From: Ignavibacteriales bacterium
Lineage (GTDB): Bacteria; Bacteroidota; Ignavibacteria; Ignavibacteriales; SURF-24
DNA length: 56,369 nucleotides
Assembly (NCBI GenBank): GCA_003599415.1
Contig: QZKB01000009.1
Span: forward strand, 1 to 56,369
Direction: 5' to 3'
The notes beneath the pieces were generated by a model. It was not told the DNA's origin. It ran no database searches and saw only the letters and a program-made list of their open reading frames with translations. A program made the translations under genes and the position numbers. Positions 35,104 through 43,543 of the stretch are shown one piece after another. The first letter of the stretch is position 1. Each line of letters begins with the position of its first letter.

Positions 35104-37401
35104 ATGAGGATTTATATTTACAGAATTTTATTTCTGTTCTTTACAGCTGTTTCATTGCTTACTAATCTATCAGTATTTTCTTCCTATATTCTATATGAAA
35201 ATAATTTTGAGGATAATAAGAAATTAAACTTTAAGCATCTATTCTCTACGACAGATATTAAAATGAATTATGCCGGGATAACAGGTGAAGAGTCTTCAGG
35301 CGGAAGGCATTCGCTTAAGTTCGATTTTATCATTAATAAAAATGATTCTGCAAAAAGCGTTCACTACTGGTTAATGCCTCTTAATTTTGTTATTAAAGAT
35401 GTAATAAAAATCTCGTGTGCTTTTTCTCTCAAGGGAAATCATAGTGACGCCGAGGTTACAATTTTACCATACGATGCTAGTAATATTTCTTCAAATCATT
35501 ACTTTGAAAAGACGCGATCAAAATGGAAGAAGCTTTACACAAACATTTTCCCCGTTGTTCAAACAGCACACCGTGAACCTGATGAATCATTTCAACTGCT
35601 GCCATTTTACGAAAAGGTTAGTAACCTCTTAATCAAAATAGAAACAAAACAAAGCGGCAGAGCTGTTTGTTATCTTGATGACCTGCAAATAAGTCATCTA
35701 ACTTCAGATGACAAAATTTACACAGGAATTACTTCTCTTCGAGAACATAATAATATTCTTGCTAATACCAATTTCAAAAAAAAGCAAGTTGCCGAAATCC
35801 AAACAGCCAATATTCCTGATCAAAATAACTCAGCCGACGTTTACTTTTTACCGCCTACAAAATACAATAGGTTGACAGGTAAAAATATTCCTAAGGACGC
35901 TGTTTTACTAACTAAATTTTCTGACAGGGGAGCACCTGGCCAATACCTGCCGTTTTCATTACTCATTCAGGCAAAAAAAGATTTGACTCATATTAAAATT
36001 TACTGTTCAGATTTGAAAAGTCCTGTTTCATCAATAAGCTCAGATAAAATGGATATATCAATTGCTAAAGTCTGGTATCAGGCAGGATTCAGAACCAACG
36101 AGAACAAATTAAAAATACTAACTCAGGAACTGCTTGTTAAAGATGATGATATACTAAAAGTCGATTATGAAAATGAAAAGAACCTGATCCGTGTGAATCT
36201 TCCCGGTAATAAAAAAGAATATGTCGATTTAACATCTTCTGATTCGAAATTTCCCGATAATGGTTTAGTGCAAGACAGTGATGAATTGCAGCTATTCTCA
36301 ATTGAAAAAGATTTTAACAAACAAATCTGGTTTACTCTTCATATTCCGGAAAATGCAGTTCCGGGGAAATATGAGGGTACCATTACAATAACTGCAGGTG
36401 ATGTTAAATTAAAAGCATTTCCAATTGTTGTTGAAGTATTACCGTTTCATCTGAGTAAATCTATTTTAACATATGGAATTTATTACCATGGCTATGTTGA
36501 TGACTATACAGACAAACCAATGAACTTTACAAATAAAACTTCAAAGCAATATAAAATCGAAATGGAGGATTTAAAACAACACGGAGTTTTATATCCTACG
36601 ACTTACCAGATACTTAAAAATCTTAACAAGGATTTGAAAATAAGGAAGGATGTTGGATTACCAACCGATAAATTATTTACACTTGGAATTCAAACAGGCA
36701 ACTCCAATAATGATGCTGTATTGGAACAGCTAAGAAAAAATATAAGTGAGTGGAGATCAACTATAAGCAAATATGGTTACAAAGAATTATTTGTCTATGG
36801 TATTGATGAGGCAAGAGACGATAAATTAAGAAGTCAAAGAAAATCCTGGACGCTTGTAAGGAGTGCCGGTGCAAAGGTTTTTGTTGCGGGATATAAAGAG
36901 ACATTTACAGATATGGGAGACGTTCTTGATGTTGCTGTAATACAGGGATCATTAGATCCTTTGCAGGCTCAGCTTTATCATTCAAAGGGAAATAAAATAT
37001 TTTCTTATTCAAATCCGCAAGCCGGTGAGGAAAATCCGGAAGTATACAGGAGGAATTATGGATTAGCTTTATGGAAAGCTGGATACGACGGTGCAATGGA
37101 CTATGCATATCAAAAAAACTATGGTAGCACCTGGAATGACTGGGATCATAAAAAGTATAGAGACGAGAATTTTACATACCCAACTGCCGATGGAATTATC
37201 TCAACTGTTCAGTGGGAAGGATTCAGAGCAGGAGTTGATGATGTTAGATACCTGTCAACACTTTTGGATTTGCTTAATAAAGCTAAGAACAACGGGAAAA
37301 ATGTTTCCGCTATTGAACAATGGCTGTACGATCTGAATCCTAACGATGACCTTGATAAATTAAGGAACGAAATAATTGACAGAATCCTGCTACTTCAATA
37401 A
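35104..37401 (+). CDS. Exported DUF4091 (glycoside-hydrolase-like) protein, short paralogue
   Basis: 765 aa with a signal-type N-terminus (RILFLFFTAVSLLTNLSVFSS). The N-terminal beta-sandwich (about 30-200) is followed by a second sandwich (about 260-450), then a TIM-barrel-like region with LFVYGIDEARDD near 560-571, whose Asp/Glu pair is a plausible catalytic site, and the DUF4091 region (VQWEGFRAGVDDVRYLSTLL) at the C-terminus. No T9SS sorting domain. It shares long blocks with the gene at 38806-42261. Placed in the WecA unit, it may hydrolyse or remodel the glycan; activity is inferred. Its 3' end overlaps the convergent gene at 37390 by 12 bases. Confidence 0.75.
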   Translation: MRIYIYRILFLFFTAVSLLTNLSVFSSYILYENNFEDNKKLNFKHLFSTTDIKMNYAGITGEESSGGRHSLKFDFIINKNDSAKSVHYWLMPLNFVIKDVIKISCAFSLKGNHSDAEVTILPYDASNISSNHYFEKTRSKWKKLYTNIFPVVQTAHREPDESFQLLPFYEKVSNLLIKIETKQSGRAVCYLDDLQISHLTSDDKIYTGITSLREHNNILANTNFKKKQVAEIQTANIPDQNNSADVYFLPPTKYNRLTGKNIPKDAVLLTKFSDRGAPGQYLPFSLLIQAKKDLTHIKIYCSDLKSPVSSISSDKMDISIAKVWYQAGFRTNENKLKILTQELLVKDDDILKVDYENEKNLIRVNLPGNKKEYVDLTSSDSKFPDNGLVQDSDELQLFSIEKDFNKQIWFTLHIPENAVPGKYEGTITITAGDVKLKAFPIVVEVLPFHLSKSILTYGIYYHGYVDDYTDKPMNFTNKTSKQYKIEMEDLKQHGVLYPTTYQILKNLNKDLKIRKDVGLPTDKLFTLGIQTGNSNNDAVLEQLRKNISEWRSTISKYGYKELFVYGIDEARDDKLRSQRKSWTLVRSAGAKVFVAGYKETFTDMGDVLDVAVIQGSLDPLQAQLYHSKGNKIFSYSNPQAGEENPEVYRRNYGLALWKAGYDGAMDYAYQKNYGSTWNDWDHKKYRDENFTYPTADGIISTVQWEGFRAGVDDVRYLSTLLDLLNKAKNNGKNVSAIEQWLYDLNPNDDLDKLRNEIIDRILLLQ

Positions 37402-38505
37402 TTGCATCTTGCTTGTGAAAGTATATAAGTTACTGCCTTCATCAGAAAGAATTGTTAATCTGCTTATATAGATTCCTGAGCTAAGATTATCTGCTTTCCA
37501 GTCAACCTGATGAACGCCGGCAATCTGGTTCTCATTAACCAATAAAGTTACAAGTTCACCTAAAGAATTATAGATTTCCAGCAGAACTTTGCCGGAGGAT
37601 TTAAGCGAGTATTGTAATCGTGTTGAAGGATTAAAAGGATTAGGATAATTCTGACAAAGTTTAAATTCCTTAACAACTTCAATATTAACGGAAAGTTCGT
37701 TTGAAAATTCAAACTGCCCGTCAGTATCTATAGATTTTAGTCTGTAGAAATACTGGCCGTTTTTATCAGGGCTGTCTTTAAATTCATAATTTTTCGTAGA
37801 AGAAGAATTGCCCGCACCGTTTACAAATCCGATGCTTGTCCATTCATTATTTACTTCATCTTTCCTTTGTATTTCGAAACCGTAATTATTTACTTCAGTG
37901 GCTGTATTCCAATTTAATGTTACATCTGTCCCGTCATACTTGTAATCAAAAGAAGTCAGTTCAACGGGCATTGGAGACAGATCATTTAAATTAGAGTAGT
38001 TAGCTGTAAGAGTAATATCATTATAGTCTTTATCGCAGAAAATTGTTTTAACTTCACCGGAGAACACCCATTTGATATCTGATATTTCAGAGGAATAAAG
38101 ATTTGTGTTGGTTAATCTGAATCGTCCGATTTTTACCGGGTTAGATGTGATTAAATCGTTTCCCGAATTAGAAGCGAAACATAATTTATCAATCCCGTTT
38201 TCATCCAATAAACCAATACCTGATGTGGGAATATTATTTAATTCGGAAGTGCCTTCAATATAATTGAATGATAATGTTCCGCCGTTTTTAATTGATGAAT
38301 TAAATGACAAGGCAGTCTGGTATGACGAAAGATAGAAATCAGCACCTGTGCTTTGAACACAAATATCAAATTCATAATTATATCCGTCCGTTAAACTGCT
38401 ATTACTTATTTCAACCTTATACTGTGAGAAAGTGTAAGAACTAAGTATAAGCGAAACTAATGACGTAAGTATATATGAATGCAATAATGCAGAAAAAAAT
38501 TTCAT
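37390..38505 (-). CDS. Secreted cohesin-like protein with T9SS sorting domain
   Basis: 371 aa, signal peptide about 1-27 (SYTFSQ). Residues about 30-175 form a beta-sandwich with the pattern YEFDICVQSTGADFYLSSYQ and KIGRFRLTNTNLYS, like the cohesin/carbohydrate-binding fold common in T9SS cargo. Then comes a fibronectin-like module (VELTSFDYKYDGTDVTLNW through YFYRLKSIDTDG, about 180-280) and the C-terminal sorting domain with NYPNPFNPSTRLQYSLKSSG. SD AAGGGT lies before the ATG. Convergent with the DUF4091 gene at 35104. Function probably adhesion or surface binding; ligand unknown. Confidence 0.78.
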   Translation of the reverse strand: MKFFSALLHSYILTSLVSLILSSYTFSQYKVEISNSSLTDGYNYEFDICVQSTGADFYLSSYQTALSFNSSIKNGGTLSFNYIEGTSELNNIPTSGIGLLDENGIDKLCFASNSGNDLITSNPVKIGRFRLTNTNLYSSEISDIKWVFSGEVKTIFCDKDYNDITLTANYSNLNDLSPMPVELTSFDYKYDGTDVTLNWNTATEVNNYGFEIQRKDEVNNEWTSIGFVNGAGNSSSTKNYEFKDSPDKNGQYFYRLKSIDTDGQFEFSNELSVNIEVVKEFKLCQNYPNPFNPSTRLQYSLKSSGKVLLEIYNSLGELVTLLVNENQIAGVHQVDWKADNLSSGIYISRLTILSDEGSNLYTFTSKMQLLK

Positions 38506-38752
38506 GGCGACCCTTCAGATAAAATTTTCGAAAATCAAATATTTAGTTCATGGATTGTAATTATTATGCCATTTTTATTAAGTGTGATATAAGCATCTTA
38601 TTATCTTTACGGAAAAATATTTGGTAAGAATTACAAGTAAGTATGGAAACGTATCAACAATTATTGTTTGAACATTTATTAAAGTAGAGATGATAAAAAT
38701 TGAATCTGACAAATTATGTACAGTAAATAGTCATCGCATTAAAAATCAAAAA
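38506..38752. other. Intergenic spacer without recognised gene
   Basis: AT-rich spacer between the two minus-strand genes at 37390 and 38806. It contains a 12-bp palindrome, ATTTTCGAAAAT at 38524-38535, about 20 bases before the start of the downstream gene (reading minus). Nothing else recognised; promoter elements for the 37390 gene are expected here but not clear. Confidence 0.5.
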
Positions 38753-38778
38753 AAAAAGCCTGTATTAACAGGCTTTTT
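38753..38778 (-). terminator. Rho-independent terminator of the 38806 gene
   Basis: Stem GCCTGT (38758-38763)/ACAGGC (38768-38773) with a four-base loop, flanked by A and T runs on both sides, 28 bases beyond the stop of the minus-strand gene. The flanking runs make it potentially bidirectional. Confidence 0.85.
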
Positions 38779-38805
38779 AATTATCAGCAACACAAATAAA
38801 TACTG

Positions 38806-41800
38806 TTATGGTACCTGACTTGTTTTTGATAGAGAATTTTTAATCTTACCGTAATCTAAAACATTTATTGTTTTATTTAGATCGATGTCTGTTGGTTTAT
38901 AACCGCTTTTAAAAATTGAATTTGCGACAAGGTTAATATCCTCCTGGTTAATTATGCCGTTAGCATTACTGTCGCCTGCGTATGATCCAAAGATATTACT
39001 GCCGAGATTTGCCATCGGGTCAGTTCCGTAAGCGCTGTTCAATTTTGTAAAATCATAAACTGAAGTTGTATCCGACAAGTAAACTGCTTTTGCTGTCATA
39101 ACCGGTAAGTGGTTCCTGTGTTTTAATGCTACAAAATATTTCCCACTTAGCAGCGTATCAAATACAAGTCCTGCTTCGCCACTCAAACTAACGAGAGAGC
39201 CATCTGCCTTTATGAACGCAGCTTTTCTTTTCAGAACAGTGGATGGGGAAGTTTCTGATCTCAATTCCACAAGGATCCAATCTACAACATTAGCAGGGAT
39301 GGTTGTAACTGTCTCACTTCCTTTATAATTCCATGGTGATACATTATAAGGTTGTGTCTTTGGAATTAAACTGGATGAATATAGCTTGGTTGACATTGTT
39401 CCGCTGATGTAAGGACCCTGCAGGAATATTTTCGCTTTTACCTTGACAGACGATTTGAATGAATAATTTGCACTGTTAATTGTTGTAGAGATATGGTTAC
39501 CGGCTAAATCAAAAACATCATCCACAAGCACTTTATATGTTACATATGGTTGATGTTGTGTGGTTGTTAATGTAACAGTCTTGTTGTCTGAGGCTAAGGT
39601 TGCAGCATTAACTGTAATGCCAGGTGTAATACTATAGTTGAGGGGATTGTTTGCACTCAGATTTGTTACGCTTTCACTTAAAATTAAGGTTATACTATTT
39701 GGATTAACAATGTTTGCTGAGACAATAGTTGGTGCAATTCCATCCGGTGGCGGTACAGCATTACCTGCTTCGATAATTTTTTGGGCAATTTGTTGTCTTA
39801 GATAATCTAAATCGCTTCCTGTATTAATTGAATTTACAAATTGTTCAAACGTAGAAGCATTTCCACCTCTTGATTTTATTTTATCAATTAGATTTAACAA
39901 AGTGGATAAGTAGCGTGCATCATCAATTGCTTCTCTAAAACCTTCCCATTGAATTGTAGATATTACACCATTTGTAACAGGATAAGTAAAATTCTGTTCC
40001 CTGTATTTAGCGCCGTCCCAGTCATTCCAAAATGAGCCGTAATTTTTCTGGTAAGCATAATCCATTGCACCATCATAACCTGAACGGATTAGACTAAATC
40101 CATAATTACGCCTGTAGATATCAGGATTTTCATACCCAACCTGCGGATTAGAATATGAAAAAATCTTATGGTTATAATTATGATATTTAACTGCCTCAGC
40201 GTTATTTAAGCTTCCAAGAATAACTCCAACATCAAGCAAATCTCCCATTACATCCGCCATTCCTTGGTAACCCGCAACAAATAGTTTTGCGCCGGCATCA
40301 TGAACTGCCTGCCATGCAAGGCGCTGGCTTGTTAATGTTGTTCCTGTTGCTTCGTCTATTCCGTATACATGCAAATCCTGGAAACCGTTATTTGCAAGTT
40401 TGGTTTTCCAATTGTTAACCTGAGTCTTTAATGCATCAAGTTCGCTTTGAGTTTGCGGATTACCCGCCGAGAATGATACTGTGTAAAATTTATCAGTCGG
40501 ATATCCTGTTTGTTTTCTTATCTGTAAATCTCCGTCAAGATTATTTAATGATTGATAACAGGTTGGATATTTAATACCATGTTCAAGCATATCTGCAAGC
40601 TCAATTCTTAACTGTGTATCTTTTTTGTTTGAGTAATAAAATGGTCTGTCTGTTATGTTATCAAGGTAACCATGATAATAAATTCCATAAGCAACTCTTG
40701 ATTCATCAAGGTTGAACGGATAAACTTCTATTTCAACAGGAAAAGTTCTTACAGTGTTCACTCCGGATTTAATAGTAAGTTGTGAAGTATAAATTCCAGC
40801 CGGAGTACCTGCAGGAACGCGGAATGTTAACCAAAGTTGTTTATTTCTTCCGGCTGCAACTTTAAATGGCAAAAGAGTAGGGCTGTCTGCAATAGTAACT
40901 CCGGTAGGAAAAACTGCAGTGGGTGTTGATATATCAATATAACTTTTAATCCCGCTGCTGTTTGTAACTTGTAAATAATTTGTGCCTGAAGTAAAATCAA
41001 CTTTAACAAGGCTGTCATTTTTTACAAGTAATTCCTGCATAGCATATTTGTTACTTGTTTTATATTCATCTAACCCTGCCTGGTACCAGACCTTGGCAAT
41101 TGATATGTCTAATGCAGTTGAAGAAATTGTACGGGCAGACCCGACAAAATTTGTCCAGCTTAAAGTAATATTGTTAACATCTTTTTGTGCCTGCAATAAA
41201 ATTGTAAGTGGCTCTGCTTCTCCCGGGCAGGCTTTAACATTCAATTTATCAAAGTTGCTTAACCCACCTGGCTGATTTTTTTCATCTAACCTGTTGTAAA
41301 CGGTTGCCGGAAAAGTGAATACCTGTAAATCAACCCCGGGATTTGAGATCTCATTTTGCAATAAATTATACCAGGTTGGATATAAACCCAGTAGTGAATT
41401 CATGGAATCCATAATTGCCGGTGCAAAATAAACTGAGTTGTCCATTGTGGTCAAAAGGTTAGACATATTTGTCTTAGCAGTCTTAAGATTATTGTAATAT
41501 ACTAATCCTTGTGAGGATATAATTTTATTGGTTGTATCCGGGATAGGCGACAGGTTGTTATATGATGTACGTTTTGTTGCAACGTCAGCATCAACACGAA
41601 GTTGATAATTGCTCCATGCTTGCGTTGATGTTGTTGTAAAATCAGTTGATGAGAGAACTGTTCCGGAAACCTCAAGTTTATCAATGTAAAAAACAAATCT
41701 GTTTGAACCTTTAGCCTTTATTGTTAACGCAATAAATTGTAGCTCGCGGCCAAAATCATCCCTGGTTGCACTATACATTTTTGTTTTTGCAAAGTAATCA

Positions 41801-42261
41801 GCGTGATACAATACATCCTGGCTTAAAACGACTGATTGAGTATACCAGCTGTTATATGTTGTAACGGCAGAGGGAGTTGGAAGTCTTTCAAGGCCTGTAG
41901 GAGGAAACCCGTAATAGTATCCGAGTTTTACGGATGCAGCAGTTGTCTGATCCATCCATACCTGCGTTGAAAAATTTAATGTGCCATGAAGATTTACCTT
42001 TAAAGGTAATTTCCAGTAGTAATAGCATTCGTTAGTTCCGTTGCCATTAACAGTAATATCCATCTTCAGGGATTTTGTTCCATCTACAAACCTGTCGGTA
42101 GAAGGTCCAAAGTAATTTATTGTATATGTTGCATTACTCGTCCAGTTAACAAAAGGATTAGCAGTTTCAAAGCTTTCTGTGTAATTAAAATTCTGACTAA
42201 GTAAAACTGAAGAGTTTATTGTCAGGACAGCAATTAAGAAAAATTTATATAGAGTTTTCAT
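38806..42261 (-). CDS. Secreted DUF4091 protein with Ig-like and dockerin-like modules, long paralogue
   Basis: 1151 aa from the ATG at 42261, chosen because it gives a good signal peptide (MKTLYKFFLIAVLTINSSVLLSQ); an upstream ATG at 42291 is possible. The first 820 or so residues parallel the 765-aa protein at 35104, including DISIAKVWYQAG, LHVYGIDEATGT and VISTIQWEGFREAIDDARYL. A bacterial Ig-like domain follows (IAPTIVSANIVNPNSITLIL, about 840-940), then a module common in Ignavibacteria secreted proteins (NVVDWILVELRS, HRNHLPVM) and a dockerin-like pair of loops at the very end (GDSNANGIINQEDINLV; DLNKTINVLDYGKI). Probably a secreted glycan-active or glycan-binding protein. A strong terminator follows. 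Confidence 0.78.
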   Translation of the reverse strand: MKTLYKFFLIAVLTINSSVLLSQNFNYTESFETANPFVNWTSNATYTINYFGPSTDRFVDGTKSLKMDITVNGNGTNECYYYWKLPLKVNLHGTLNFSTQVWMDQTTAASVKLGYYYGFPPTGLERLPTPSAVTTYNSWYTQSVVLSQDVLYHADYFAKTKMYSATRDDFGRELQFIALTIKAKGSNRFVFYIDKLEVSGTVLSSTDFTTTSTQAWSNYQLRVDADVATKRTSYNNLSPIPDTTNKIISSQGLVYYNNLKTAKTNMSNLLTTMDNSVYFAPAIMDSMNSLLGLYPTWYNLLQNEISNPGVDLQVFTFPATVYNRLDEKNQPGGLSNFDKLNVKACPGEAEPLTILLQAQKDVNNITLSWTNFVGSARTISSTALDISIAKVWYQAGLDEYKTSNKYAMQELLVKNDSLVKVDFTSGTNYLQVTNSSGIKSYIDISTPTAVFPTGVTIADSPTLLPFKVAAGRNKQLWLTFRVPAGTPAGIYTSQLTIKSGVNTVRTFPVEIEVYPFNLDESRVAYGIYYHGYLDNITDRPFYYSNKKDTQLRIELADMLEHGIKYPTCYQSLNNLDGDLQIRKQTGYPTDKFYTVSFSAGNPQTQSELDALKTQVNNWKTKLANNGFQDLHVYGIDEATGTTLTSQRLAWQAVHDAGAKLFVAGYQGMADVMGDLLDVGVILGSLNNAEAVKYHNYNHKIFSYSNPQVGYENPDIYRRNYGFSLIRSGYDGAMDYAYQKNYGSFWNDWDGAKYREQNFTYPVTNGVISTIQWEGFREAIDDARYLSTLLNLIDKIKSRGGNASTFEQFVNSINTGSDLDYLRQQIAQKIIEAGNAVPPPDGIAPTIVSANIVNPNSITLILSESVTNLSANNPLNYSITPGITVNAATLASDNKTVTLTTTQHQPYVTYKVLVDDVFDLAGNHISTTINSANYSFKSSVKVKAKIFLQGPYISGTMSTKLYSSSLIPKTQPYNVSPWNYKGSETVTTIPANVVDWILVELRSETSPSTVLKRKAAFIKADGSLVSLSGEAGLVFDTLLSGKYFVALKHRNHLPVMTAKAVYLSDTTSVYDFTKLNSAYGTDPMANLGSNIFGSYAGDSNANGIINQEDINLVANSIFKSGYKPTDIDLNKTINVLDYGKIKNSLSKTSQVP

Positions 42262-42503
42262 GTTATTTAATATCCAGCTTGTGAAATTCATTTATCGTTT
42301 ATAATTATAATGCCAGTATTTATAACTGTACTTTATTCCCGAATTCACATATTAATTTTTTTCTGTAATATCATTTGAGTAAATATTACAAGTAACGAAA
42401 ATATTATTTCCATCTAATTCTGAAATATTTTTTTAAGAATAAAGAAACCATAAAACACTAATAAATGTTTAGTTAGTAACAATTCTAAATAAAGGTGGAA
42501 CAT
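42262..42503. other. Divergent intergenic region
   Basis: AT-rich 240-base spacer between the minus-strand DUF4091 gene and the plus-strand lactate dehydrogenase. No promoter motif stands out. The only clear signal is the SD AAAGGTGG at 42491-42498 before the dehydrogenase start. Confidence 0.5.
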
Positions 42504-43511
42504 ATGAAGATAGCATTCTTTAGCGCAAAGAATTACGAGAAGAAAATTTTTGATTCATTTAACAGGAAATCAAATCACAAAATAGTTTATCTTGAACCTC
42601 ACTTAAACGAAGACACGGTTACTCTTGCAATGGGTTTTAATGCAGTATGTGTTTTTGTTAATGATAACCTGAATGCAACTGTAGTTGAAGCGCTTGCCGG
42701 CTTCGGTATAAAATTAATTGCATTACGATGTGCCGGTTATAATAATGTTGATCTTGAGACTGCTTCACGATACGGAATTAAAGTTGTTCGAGTACCTGCT
42801 TATTCGCCTTATTCAGTTGCCGAACACACAATAGCTCTTATTCTTGCGCTGAACAGAAAGATTTATAAAGCATACCACCGTGTTAGAGAAGGAAATTTTG
42901 CATTGGATGGTTTGCTTGGTTATGATCTTAATGGAAGAACTGTCGGTATAATTGGAACAGGAAAAATTGGTGAAGTTGTTGCAAAAATAATGAAAGGATT
43001 CGGCTGCAATATTTTAGCTTTTGATCATGTACAAAATAAATCCTGCTTGGAGATGGGTGTAAAATATATTTCGATGGAAAGTTTATTTGCAGAATCAGAT
43101 TTAATAACATTGCATTGCCCGTTAACAAAGGAAACACATCATTTAATTAATTCCGAATCACTCGACAAAATGAAGAAGGGTGTTGTTCTGATAAATACAA
43201 GCAGAGGAGCATTGATCGATACAAAGGCAGTAATCAAAGCACTCAAATCCGGTAGAGTCGGTGCGCTTGGTCTTGATGTTTATGAAGAAGAGGGTGATTT
43301 GTTTTTTGAGGATCAATCGGGTAATGTAATTCAGGATGATATATTTGCACGGCTGCTTACATTTCCGAATGTTGTAATTACCGGTCACCAGGCATTCTTT
43401 ACGAAAGAAGCTTTAGATAAAATTGCGGAAACTACCGTTGAAAATATAACTGAATTTGAAAAAAGCGGAACAAGTTCAAATGAGATTTCTTTGACAATGA
43501 TTAAGAAATAA
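42504..43511 (+). CDS. ldhA: D-lactate dehydrogenase (LdhA type)
   Basis: 335 aa, D-2-hydroxyacid dehydrogenase close in length and motif order to E. coli LdhA. It interconverts pyruvate and D-lactate with NADH. Substrate Arg in LRCAGYNNVD at about residue 76; NAD-binding GIIGTGKIGEV near 148-158; SRGALID with the second Arg near 233; LDVYEEEGDLFFED; catalytic His in GHQAFFT near 294. The ATG at 42504 is chosen because AAAGGTGG sits 5-6 bases upstream; a GTG three codons earlier overlaps that SD. Cytoplasmic, fermentative. Monocistronic, followed by a hairpin. Confidence 0.9.
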   Translation: MKIAFFSAKNYEKKIFDSFNRKSNHKIVYLEPHLNEDTVTLAMGFNAVCVFVNDNLNATVVEALAGFGIKLIALRCAGYNNVDLETASRYGIKVVRVPAYSPYSVAEHTIALILALNRKIYKAYHRVREGNFALDGLLGYDLNGRTVGIIGTGKIGEVVAKIMKGFGCNILAFDHVQNKSCLEMGVKYISMESLFAESDLITLHCPLTKETHHLINSESLDKMKKGVVLINTSRGALIDTKAVIKALKSGRVGALGLDVYEEEGDLFFEDQSGNVIQDDIFARLLTFPNVVITGHQAFFTKEALDKIAETTVENITEFEKSGTSSNEISLTMIKK

Positions 43512-43535
43512 AGGACGAACCAATGATTCGTCCTT
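43511..43535 (+). terminator. Hairpin between convergent genes
   Basis: AAGGACGAA (43511-43519) pairs perfectly with TTCGTCCTT (43527-43535) around a 7-base loop, starting at the ldhA stop. The following ATTTCATATT is only partly T-rich, so termination strength is uncertain. It may serve both convergent genes. Confidence 0.65.
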
Positions 43536-43543
43536 ATTTCATA

